Shown here: positions 1 through 5,176 of the stretch, one piece after another
Position numbering within the stretch: the first letter of the stretch is position 1
How the letters are laid out: each line of letters starts with the position of its first letter
NCBI GenBank assembly: GCA_019247755.1
Contig: JAFBAM010000184.1
Span: 1 to 7,406, forward strand
Direction: 5' to 3'
Source of the DNA: Sphingomonas sp.
Lineage (GTDB): Bacteria; Pseudomonadota; Alphaproteobacteria; Sphingomonadales; Sphingomonadaceae
DNA length: 7,406 nt
Translations under genes and position numbers: made by a program
Notes under the pieces: generated by a model
Told to the model about the DNA's origin: nothing
What the model saw: only the letters and a program-made list of their open reading frames with translations
Databases searched by the model: none

Positions 1-11
1 TTTCGTTTGAA

Positions 12-1418
12 ATGAAGAGGTTGATGGGCTCGATGAAGCGTCGTGCAAGCTCCTTCCTGTGGTTCACAGCGCTTGCCGGAATGGCCGCGACGCCGGCAGT
101 TGCGCAGATCCGTCCAATGGGCGTTCCAGCCCCCCGACCGCCGGCCGCAAACCAGCCCAAGACGGCGACGCCGGAAGCCCCGGTGCCCGGCAATCCCGAT
201 TTCAAGTCGGACCAGCCAGCGGTGCAACCGGTCCCCCTCCCGGCATTGCCGCCCGCGATTTGGGACATGCCGAGCGCGCTGCAGCTGCTCACCTACATTC
301 AGCAGATCGGAGTCGAAGGACTCAACCCCGCCGATTATGATCCGGCGGGGCTCCAGGCTGCGTTCCAGACGGGCAACCCGGAAACGATCAGCGCCGCCGC
401 GACCGATCGCTTCAACCTGCTGTCGTCGGATCTCGCGCTTGGCCATGTTAAGAAGCCGGCACGGATCGACTGGTGGGTGGTCGACAAGGACCTCGATGCC
501 GCGAAGCAGGACGCGTTGCTGAGGAGCGCGCTTGCCCAGCATAACATCGCCGCGGCGTTGAACGGCCTGCTGCCGACCCATCCACAATATGCGGCCCTCA
601 AGGATGCGTTGGCGGCAACGCCGGCGACCGACGAGGCAAAGCGGAACCGCATCCGGCTGAACCTCGACCGCTGGCGGTGGCTGCCGCGCGACCTTGGCCA
701 GAAGTACATCATCGTCAACGTGCCCGGCTTCCACGCGACCCTGGTCGAGAACGGGGTCAACCGGTGGAAGGAGCGGGCGATTGCGGGCAAGCTTTCGACC
801 CCGACGCCGCAGCTTTCGGCGCTGGCCACCGGCGTGATCCTCAACCCCTGGTGGGAAGTGCCGAAGAGCATCGAAAAGGAGGCGGCGGGCAAGAAAGGCT
901 TCGTTGCGGTCAAGGGGCCGGACGGCAAGGTCCAGCGCTGGCGCCAGCCGCCGGGGCCGACCAACGCGCTTGGCCAGGTCAAGTTCGTGATGCCCAATTC
1001 GAAGGCGATCTACCTCCATGACACCAACGCCCGCAGCCGGTTCAACGACGCGACTCGCGCGCTGAGCCACGGTTGCGTCAGGACGCAACACATCCTCGAC
1101 CTCGCGGCCGAGCTAGGCAGCGACGACGGCGGCGAATGGACCCGCGAGAAGATCGACGCGACGCTGGCGACGAACAAGACGGTCCAGGCCAATTTCGTGA
1201 AGCCGGTCCCGGTCTACATCGTCTATTTCAGCTCGGCGGCGCTGCTCGACGGGCGGATCGTCGACTATAAGGACCTTTACGGCCGCGACGCCAAGGCCAT
1301 GGCGGCGCTACAGATGAAGGATGGCGGCGCAAGCCTTGCTCCGCCGAAGACCGACCAGATCGCGGCGCCAACCCAAAAGCCCAAAGCCAAGGCCACTGAC
1401 CAGGTTGCGACCCGCTAA
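12..1418 (+). CDS. L,D-transpeptidase, YcbB/LdtD-like, exported
   Basis: Probable periplasmic L,D-transpeptidase, which in this family forms 3-3 (mDAP-mDAP) peptidoglycan cross-links through an active-site cysteine. With the ATG at 12 the protein has 468 residues. Residues 1-31 look like a Sec signal peptide (basic start, hydrophobic 13-30, AVA|Q cleavage). A Pro/Ala-rich linker runs to about 80, then a helical scaffold region (about 82-200) typical of YcbB-type enzymes. The YkuD catalytic domain spans about 230-405, with His336 in YLHDT and the signature SHGCVR at 352-357, so Cys355 is the expected nucleophile. The insert around 285-320 fits the lid or capping loop of this family. The tail after 435 is low-complexity Pro/Lys/Ala. 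The E. coli homologue is longer (about 615 residues). ATGs at 24 and 33 are alternative starts; 33 would give a more usual signal peptide (MKRRASS...) with AAGAGG 12 bases upstream. Only 11 upstream bases are visible, so promoter and operon context are unknown. Confidence 0.9.
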   Translation: MKRLMGSMKRRASSFLWFTALAGMAATPAVAQIRPMGVPAPRPPAANQPKTATPEAPVPGNPDFKSDQPAVQPVPLPALPPAIWDMPSALQLLTYIQQIGVEGLNPADYDPAGLQAAFQTGNPETISAAATDRFNLLSSDLALGHVKKPARIDWWVVDKDLDAAKQDALLRSALAQHNIAAALNGLLPTHPQYAALKDALAATPATDEAKRNRIRLNLDRWRWLPRDLGQKYIIVNVPGFHATLVENGVNRWKERAIAGKLSTPTPQLSALATGVILNPWWEVPKSIEKEAAGKKGFVAVKGPDGKVQRWRQPPGPTNALGQVKFVMPNSKAIYLHDTNARSRFNDATRALSHGCVRTQHILDLAAELGSDDGGEWTREKIDATLATNKTVQANFVKPVPVYIVYFSSAALLDGRIVDYKDLYGRDAKAMAALQMKDGGASLAPPKTDQIAAPTQKPKAKATDQVATR

Positions 1419-2355
1419 AGGCCTGATCGGCGCATTTGCGGCGCTGCTAACGTCCGCCGCTTCAGCGCAGCCAGCGTCACCGCTTCCGTTCGTTCTCAAG
1501 CAGGTGGGGCCCGGCGTCTACGCCGCGATCGACGGTCCCGACCACAAGGCCGGGTCGAACGCCGGGATCGTCATTGGCGATGATGGGGTACTGGTGGTCG
1601 ACGGCTTCTTCACCGTCGAGGCAGCGCGCGCGCTGGTCGGAGAGATTCATCGGCTGACGCCCAAGCCGATCCGCTACGTCGTCAACACCCACTATCACGC
1701 CGACCATACCGGCGGTGACCAGGCGTTGAAGGACGCGGGCGCGGTGATCATCGCGCACCGCAACGTCCGCGGCTGGGTACGGACCAACAACATCAACCTG
1801 TTCGGCGACCGGATCACGCCGGAGCTGAAAGCGAGGATCGAGGCGCTGCCGCTGCCGGATCTCGTCACCGACAAGGATCTGACGGTCTGGCTGGGCAATC
1901 GCAAGGTCGTGGTGAAGACTGTGCTCGGCCACACGGGTGGCGACCTCACCATTTATGTGCCCGATGCAAACGTATTGTTCGCCGGGGACATGCTGTGGCG
2001 GCGAATCCCGCCGAACCTAATCGATGGCTCGGTGAAGGAATGGTCGGCGACGGATGCCGATTTCCTGAAGCTGCCGGATGCAGCGCACACCGCTTTCGTG
2101 CCGGGCCATGGAGATGTCGCTGGCGCGCAGGATGTGGCGGACTTCCGCGCCTATTTGGCAGAACTGAAGGAACTAGTCGGCGCTGGCCGAAAGAGGGGGC
2201 TCAAGGACGACGCCCTGGTTCAGGCCGTGGCGCCGAAGATGCGCGCATCACATCCGGACTGGACCATCAGCGACCGCGCCATTGCGGCCGAGGTCAAATA
2301 TATGGACCAGGAATTGGCGGGGGCGAAAAAGCGACCGGTGCCGGTCGCCGATTAA
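1405..2355 (+). CDS. exported metallo-beta-lactamase-fold hydrolase
   Basis: Metallo-hydrolase of the MBL superfamily, probably periplasmic, substrate unknown. From the TTG at 1405 it has 316 residues. Residues 1-21 form a compact signal peptide ending ASA|Q. The metal-binding set is complete: HYHADH at 96-101 (His96, His98, Asp100, His101), His176 in GHTGGD, Asp195 in AGD and His235 in GHG. This pattern supports a dinuclear zinc site and an active enzyme; it does not identify a beta-lactamase, since hydrolases of many substrates share it. A helical C-terminal region follows about residue 235. I chose TTG 1405 because it puts the signal peptide at the N-terminus and overlaps the preceding gene by only 14 bases. 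An in-frame ATG at 1321 would add 28 mostly Arg/Pro residues inside the transpeptidase tail and looks like a frame shadow. The Shine-Dalgarno is weak (AAGG about 12 bases upstream), consistent with translation coupled to the upstream gene. The family is certain, the start moderately so. Confidence 0.88.
   Translation: MRPAKGLIGAFAALLTSAASAQPASPLPFVLKQVGPGVYAAIDGPDHKAGSNAGIVIGDDGVLVVDGFFTVEAARALVGEIHRLTPKPIRYVVNTHYHADHTGGDQALKDAGAVIIAHRNVRGWVRTNNINLFGDRITPELKARIEALPLPDLVTDKDLTVWLGNRKVVVKTVLGHTGGDLTIYVPDANVLFAGDMLWRRIPPNLIDGSVKEWSATDADFLKLPDAAHTAFVPGHGDVAGAQDVADFRAYLAELKELVGAGRKRGLKDDALVQAVAPKMRASHPDWTISDRAIAAEVKYMDQELAGAKKRPVPVAD
2326..2349 (-). terminator. intrinsic terminator of the convergent L,D-transpeptidase gene
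   Basis: On the minus strand, 9 bases after the TAG of the second transpeptidase gene, a perfect 7-bp GC-rich stem (2348-2342 with 2337-2331) closes a 4-base loop (GCAC). It is followed directly by five T residues (2330-2326). This is the standard layout of a rho-independent terminator. It lies wholly within the last codons of the MBL hydrolase gene on the other strand, where it encodes Lys-Lys-Arg-Pro-Val-Pro-Val. No comparable structure is seen for the plus-strand transcript. Confidence 0.75.
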
Positions 2356-2357
2356 GG

Positions 2358-3041
2358 CTAGGCCAGCTTGTCCGCGTAGATCATGCGGCCGCCGGCTAGC
2401 TTGCGCATCACTTCGAACTGGCTCTTGCGGCTCATCGCGAAGCAGCCTTCCGAACGGCCGAGCATCCCGTGCAGCGGGATCATGTCGTCTTCTGCGTACC
2501 AGGCGTTGTGGATGACGATGGCGCGCGATTCGGCGTTGTTGTTGCTCCAGTCGAGCCCGCGGACCTTCATCGAAAGCCCGTACTTGCCGTCATAATAATC
2601 GCCGGTCGTGTAGGCGCCGTTCGATGTCGCGTAGGAGCCGAAATCGTTCGAGAAGCGCTCGAGGTAACCCGAGTGCGCCGGGTCGGAGCCGCGGCCATGC
2701 GCGACGCGGTGGCTATCGACCTGCCCGCTGGCGAGGTCGACGAGGTGGAAACGAGGCTCACTTGAAGGCTTCGAGAAGTCGACGATGCCGATCGTGTCGC
2801 GGGCGTAGATGGAGTGCTGGTCGAGCGCAGCCTTGGCGCGGGCGAACAGCTGCGGATCGATGCCACCCGGCGCCGACGGCGTCAGGACTTGCGGCTGGGC
2901 CGGGAGCGGCGCGAGCGGATCCGGCGTCGTGGGCGCCAGCAGTGAAGGAAGCACGCTCGAGCTTGCAGCCGTCGAGATGATCGCAGCGGTGGCTCCACAG
3001 GCCCCCAGGCGCAACATTTCCCTGCGATTCAACGAAGTCAC
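2358..3041 (-). CDS. YkuD_2-type murein L,D-transpeptidase with Tat-like signal
   Basis: Member of the murein L,D-transpeptidase catalytic-domain family (YkuD_2 type), expected to act on peptidoglycan outside the cytoplasm. From the GTG at 3041 it has 227 residues. The N-terminus carries a twin-arginine motif (NRREMLRLG, Arg6-Arg7) and an Ala/Ser-rich hydrophobic stretch at about 13-36, suggesting Tat export. A Pro-rich linker (about 37-60) leads to the catalytic domain at about 75-227. His178 in VIHNAWY and GRSEGCFAM around Cys200 form the expected His/Cys pair. The GTG start is supported by GGGAGGG at 3058-3052, ten bases upstream. An in-frame TTG at 3086 would add 15 residues ahead of the Tat motif and lacks such a site. 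It converges on the MBL gene with 2 bases between stops and is divergent from rpsU. It is not homologous along its length to the YcbB-like enzyme at the start of the window, so the two are not tandem duplicates. Family call firm; physiological substrate unknown. Confidence 0.88.
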   Translation of the reverse strand: MTSLNRREMLRLGACGATAAIISTAASSSVLPSLLAPTTPDPLAPLPAQPQVLTPSAPGGIDPQLFARAKAALDQHSIYARDTIGIVDFSKPSSEPRFHLVDLASGQVDSHRVAHGRGSDPAHSGYLERFSNDFGSYATSNGAYTTGDYYDGKYGLSMKVRGLDWSNNNAESRAIVIHNAWYAEDDMIPLHGMLGRSEGCFAMSRKSQFEVMRKLAGGRMIYADKLA

Positions 3042-3051
3042 GATTGGATTA

Positions 3052-3058
3052 CCCTCCC
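3052..3058 (-). promoter_or_regulatory. strong Shine-Dalgarno fixing the GTG start at 3041
   Basis: On the minus strand this reads GGGAGGG, 10 bases before GTG 3041. It decides between that GTG and an upstream in-frame TTG at 3086. It is stronger than the ribosome-binding sites visible for the other genes in the window. Confidence 0.7.
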
Positions 3059-3086
3059 AAACCGAAGCGGAGGGGATATCATTCAA

Positions 3087-3108
3087 TGGGTTAATGCGGG
3101 ATAACCCA
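3087..3108. promoter_or_regulatory. inverted repeat TGGGTTA-N8-TAACCCA
   Basis: Perfect 7-bp inverted repeat with an 8-base spacer (arms 3087-3093 and 3102-3108), 46 bases upstream of the GTG of the transpeptidase. It could be a hairpin in that gene's leader RNA or a dimeric operator. A related string, CAGTGGGTTGA, recurs at 3173-3183 (compare CAATGGGTTAA at 3084-3094), which favours a binding site somewhat. No regulator can be named. Confidence 0.4.
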
Positions 3109-3117
3109 TACGTTCAT
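3091..3117 (-). CDS. possible 8-residue leader peptide upstream of the transpeptidase
   Basis: A minimal ORF, ATG to TAA, encoding MNVWVIPH. It is preceded by GGGAGG (3129-3124) with an ideal 6-base spacing. It lies 49 bases upstream of the GTG of the Tat-type transpeptidase and is out of frame with it. Its final codons fall in a 7-bp inverted repeat (3108-3102 with 3093-3087), and the TAA is the beginning of the second arm. The ribosome-binding site is the reason to list it. Eight codons are too few for any coding statistics, so it could be chance. If it is translated, a ribosome stopping here would disturb the hairpin, as in attenuation or translational control. Confidence 0.3.
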   Translation of the reverse strand: MNVWVIPH

Positions 3118-3192
3118 GTTTCGCCTCCCATCGTGCAAGCTGAACGGTTCGCCGCACAGCGAACGTTTTATCAGTGGGTTGAAGGGTCGGGC

Positions 3193-3265
3193 GGGCACTG
3201 CTAAGGGGCGCGGCCCCCGCGGCTGTGCCTCGGAGGTCGATCGCTATTGCCGGAAGCGCGATAGC
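3193..3265 (+). promoter_or_regulatory. structured leader of rpsU (predicted hairpins)
   Basis: Two successive foldable elements precede rpsU. The first is GGGCAC (3193-3198) pairing with GTGCCT (3225-3230, one G-U), enclosing GGGGC/GCCCC (3205-3209 with 3213-3217). The second is GCTATTGC (3243-3250) pairing with GCGATAGC (3258-3265, one G-U) across a 7-base loop, ending 31 bases before the ATG. Leader hairpins are common in ribosomal-protein operons under autogenous control. I know of no defined motif matching this one, so the role is inferred. Pairing was read by eye, with no energy calculation. Confidence 0.4.
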
Positions 3266-3296
3266 CACTGCCAGAAAGGATTGTGACGGGTTTCTT

Positions 3297-3503
3297 ATGC
3301 AGATCATCGTTCGCGACAATAATGTCGAGCAGGCGCTGCGCGCGCTCAAGAAGAAGCTGCAGCGCGAGGGCGTCTACCGCGAGATGAAGCTGCGCCGTCA
3401 CTACGAGAAGCCGAGCGAGAAGCGCGCCCGTGAACGCGCCGCAGCGATCCGCCGGGCCCGCAAGCTCGAGCGCAAGCGCGCCGAGCGCGAAGGCTCCCGC
3501 TAA
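3297..3503 (+). CDS. rpsU: 30S ribosomal protein S21
   Basis: Small-subunit ribosomal protein bS21, which in known ribosomes sits near the anti-Shine-Dalgarno end of 16S rRNA on the platform and assists initiation. The 68-residue product starts MQIIVRDNNVEQALRALKKK, the typical alphaproteobacterial S21 N-terminus, followed by QREGVYREMKLRRHYEKPSE. The remainder is a highly basic Arg/Lys-rich helix to the C-terminus. Length and sequence are full and normal. The ATG at 3297 is the family start; AGAAAGGA at 3273-3280 is 16 bases away, while the nearer GACGGG (3285-3290) has 6-base spacing, so the ribosome-binding site is unremarkable. It is preceded by a hairpin-rich leader and followed after 16 bases by the FKBP gene, with which it is probably co-transcribed. 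A 13-bp palindrome spans its stop codon. Confidence 0.97.
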   Translation: MQIIVRDNNVEQALRALKKKLQREGVYREMKLRRHYEKPSEKRARERAAAIRRARKLERKRAEREGSR

Positions 3504-3511
3504 GCCTTAGC
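3499..3511. repeat. 13-bp palindrome over the rpsU stop codon
   Basis: GCTAAG-C-CTTAGC, two 6-base arms around a single base, spanning the TAA of rpsU in the short gap before the FKBP gene. With a one-base centre and no T run it is not an intrinsic terminator as it stands. It may be chance, a protein site or an RNA-processing signal. Confidence 0.35.
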
Positions 3512-3519
3512 CGACACCA

Positions 3520-4062
3520 GTGTCCGTCGCCGAAGCCGCCCATCGTCCCGCCAAGAGCGGACGGACGGTCGCCCTATGGCTGGCGTTCTTGCTGATCATC
3601 GCCGCTGGGATCGGCCTCGCCTGGATCGGCGCGGGGTCGCTGCGGCCTATCCACACTGAAAGCGGGCTGCAGTTCCGCACGGTCAAGGCCGGCACGGGTG
3701 AGCCGATCGGGCCCGCCGACGCAGCTGCGCTCGACTACATCCTGACCGCCGACGACGGCACGGTCATCGATTCCAGCGAGAGTCATGGCGGTGCCCAGCC
3801 CTTTGCCATGGATTCGGTCTTCCCAGGTTTCGCGGAAGCGATGACGCGGATGCAGGAAGGCGGGCAATACCGATTCACGATGCCGCAGCGGCTTGCCTTC
3901 GGGTCAAGCCCGCCGCCGCCCAATTTCCCCAAGAACAGCGCGCTTACTTTCGAGGTGCGCGTCCAGAAGATAGTCCGCGGCGGCGCCGCGATGATGCACC
4001 AGATGCAGGCGCAGCAGATGCAGGGGCAGCAGGGGCAGCCGCAGCCGGCACCGCAGCCTTAA
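3520..4062 (+). CDS. membrane-anchored FKBP-type peptidyl-prolyl cis-trans isomerase
   Basis: FKBP-family prolyl isomerase or chaperone, 180 residues, predicted to be tethered to the inner membrane and to act in the periplasm. Residues 16-38 form one hydrophobic segment. The FKBP domain spans about 48-153 (ESGLQFRTVKAGTGE, then Tyr73, DDGTVIDSS, FPGFAEAMTRMQEGG, LAFGSSPPP, LTFEVRVQKI). By eye-alignment with FKBP12, Tyr26 and Asp37 are kept (Tyr73, Asp84) but Phe36, Trp59 and Tyr82 correspond to Ile83, Phe104 and Phe127, so catalysis may be weak. The tail (about 155-180) is Met/Gln/Pro-rich. GTG 3520 is the only reasonable start: an in-frame TAG at 3508 blocks upstream extension and no later start keeps the anchor. 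There is no clear Shine-Dalgarno, so translation may depend on coupling with rpsU, 16 bases upstream. The last 119 bases overlap the convergent AI-2E-family gene. Confidence 0.9.
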   Translation: MSVAEAAHRPAKSGRTVALWLAFLLIIAAGIGLAWIGAGSLRPIHTESGLQFRTVKAGTGEPIGPADAAALDYILTADDGTVIDSSESHGGAQPFAMDSVFPGFAEAMTRMQEGGQYRFTMPQRLAFGSSPPPPNFPKNSALTFEVRVQKIVRGGAAMMHQMQAQQMQGQQGQPQPAPQP

Positions 4063-5176
4063 CCGCCTGGGCGTCGATGAGCTCGGCGGCTTGTGATTCC
4101 TTTTCCTCATGCTGCCGGCTGACGTCGATCAGCACCACCTTCAGCGTCGCCAGGATCGGGTCGGCGAAGAGCACGCCCAAAATCCCGAACAAGGCTCCCA
4201 TCAGCAGCTGGAAGGCGAGGACTACCGCCGGCGCAAGGTCTACGGTCCGCCGTGCGATGTAGGGCACGACCAGATAGCCATCGATGTTCTGGACGAAGAA
4301 ATAGACGAAGATCGCGTAGACGCCTTGTTGCGGCCCCGCGGAAAAGCCGACCGCGACCATCAGCACGCCGCTCGTGATCGCGCCGATATTGGGAATGAAG
4401 GCGAGCACGCCCGTCACGAGGCCGAGCAGCGCCGCCATCGGCACGGGGCCGACGCCGATGATCCGGCTGACTTCGGCGAGCATGAACCAGGTGAAGAAGC
4501 CCTCGAAGATCATCCCAACCAACCGCCCGAACAGCAGTCGGCGGAGCGTGAAACCGACATGCTCGGCGATCCGGTAAAAACCGGCGCGGTGCCTCAGCGG
4601 CAGCATCCACGCGATGCCGCGGTCGTAGATCTTGGGTTCGGCGGCGAGGAAGATGCCGATGACGATCATTGCAATGGCGCTGCCTATGGCGCCGACAGCG
4701 CTTCCAACCGCGCTGGTCAGACGGCCGACGGAGCCTAGCAACTGATTGCCGAGGTTAGGCTGCTCACCCTGCGGCATAATCCCGAGCGACGACACGAAGG
4801 CCATCAGCCGGTCGAATTGGGCCGTGACGACCTGGCGCAATGCCTCAAACTGTTCGCCGATGGTGGTGCCGGCGAACCAGACCACCCAGCCGAGGAAGCC
4901 AAACCCGAGGACTAGCGTCAGAAGCAGCCGCCATCCACGCGGAATGGGAAGGTAGCGGCCAAGAAAACGGACACCGCCGTCGAGGAAGACTGCGAAGATC
5001 GCCCCACCGACGATCAGGAGCAGCGGCTGGGCGAGGAAGACAATCCCGACAATGACGAGCGCGAGTCCCAGCCAGACCGCGGCCTTGGCAAGCTCGCGCC
5101 GGACGAAGGGGTCGCGGAACTCCGCCGGACCGGGCCGCTCGACATGCGGCTCGACGGTCGGCGGAGCCTTGGCCAT
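3944..5176 (-). CDS. AI-2E (YdiK/PerM) family transporter-like membrane protein
   Basis: Polytopic inner-membrane protein of the AI-2E transporter (UPF0118) family. Some members have been linked to autoinducer-2 export or Na+/H+ antiport, but most, including this one, have no assigned substrate. From the ATG at 5176 it has 410 residues. Hydrophobic segments lie near 32-68, 82-105, 157-180, 217-236, 245-276, 283-305 and 315-345, with the family signature FIPNIGAITSG at 260-270. A soluble region (about 106-155) separates the first membrane segments from the rest. The conserved part ends near residue 355; the remaining ~55 residues are Glu- then Ala/Pro/Ser- and Arg-rich. The start overlaps the lepB stop in TGATG, with GGAA six bases upstream, which points to translational coupling. 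The final ~39 codons overlap the convergent FKBP gene by 119 bases. No terminator is seen after the TAA. Confidence 0.88.
   Translation of the reverse strand: MAKAPPTVEPHVERPGPAEFRDPFVRRELAKAAVWLGLALVIVGIVFLAQPLLLIVGGAIFAVFLDGGVRFLGRYLPIPRGWRLLLTLVLGFGFLGWVVWFAGTTIGEQFEALRQVVTAQFDRLMAFVSSLGIMPQGEQPNLGNQLLGSVGRLTSAVGSAVGAIGSAIAMIVIGIFLAAEPKIYDRGIAWMLPLRHRAGFYRIAEHVGFTLRRLLFGRLVGMIFEGFFTWFMLAEVSRIIGVGPVPMAALLGLVTGVLAFIPNIGAITSGVLMVAVGFSAGPQQGVYAIFVYFFVQNIDGYLVVPYIARRTVDLAPAVVLAFQLLMGALFGILGVLFADPILATLKVVLIDVSRQHEEKESQAAELIDAQAVKAAVPAAAAPAAPASAAPASGASSRRRRGLSSGRAPRK
4003..4038 (+). repeat. in-frame tandem repeat in the FKBP tail
   Basis: A 15-base unit is duplicated at 4003-4017 and 4018-4032 with one mismatch, encoding MQAQQ then MQGQQ. 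It merges into a perfect 9-base duplication (CAGGGGCAG) at 4021-4029 and 4030-4038. Unit lengths are multiples of three, so slippage would preserve frame on both strands. The array lies in the segment that also encodes the C-terminal tail of the AI-2E-family protein on the minus strand. Confidence 0.75.

Larger units (their letters stand above)
3042..3296. other. divergent intergenic region between the Tat-type transpeptidase and rpsU
   Basis: The longest gene-free stretch in the window (255 bases); it should contain promoters for both flanking genes. I see no convincing -35/-10 pair. The best -10-like string for the minus strand is GATAAA (3172-3167), without a good -35; for the plus strand TTGAAG (3179-3184) is followed only by a poor -10. 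No GGAAC-N16-CGTT (EcfG-type) promoter was found. Visible structures: TGGGTTA...TAACCCA at 3087-3108; GTTCGC...GCGAAC at 3147-3164 with a flanking AAC/GTT extension and a T run; a GC-rich nested hairpin at 3193-3230; and an 8-bp stem at 3243-3265. Confidence 0.6.

Noticed and set aside
1321..1404. ATG 1321 as the start of the MBL hydrolase
   Set aside because: It would place 28 mostly Arg/Pro residues before the signal peptide and overlap the previous gene by 98 bases; the segment reads as a shadow of the transpeptidase tail.
2991..3041. Lipobox (LGAC, Cys15) in the Tat-type transpeptidase
   Set aside because: The cysteine follows the basic residues almost directly, before any hydrophobic stretch, so it is not a credible lipoprotein cleavage site.
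3038..3082. 14-codon minus-strand ORF ending in a GTGA overlap with the transpeptidase start
   Set aside because: No Shine-Dalgarno precedes its ATG; the overlap is the sort expected by chance at a GTGA.
3083..3349. Minus-strand 88-codon ORF across the intergenic region and antisense to the start of rpsU
   Set aside because: Its composition resembles no family, it overlaps a certain gene antisense, and it reads through the hairpins; the hydrophobic stretch is likely a by-product of the rpsU leader sequence.
4571..4584. CCGGT-AAAA-ACCGG inverted repeat
   Set aside because: Short, inside the conserved coding part of the AI-2E-family gene, with no T run after it; probably chance.
4109..4738. 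209-codon plus-strand ORF antisense to the AI-2E-family gene
   Set aside because: Asp/Glu/His/Arg-rich, as expected for the complement of membrane-protein codons; no motif or ribosome-binding site.
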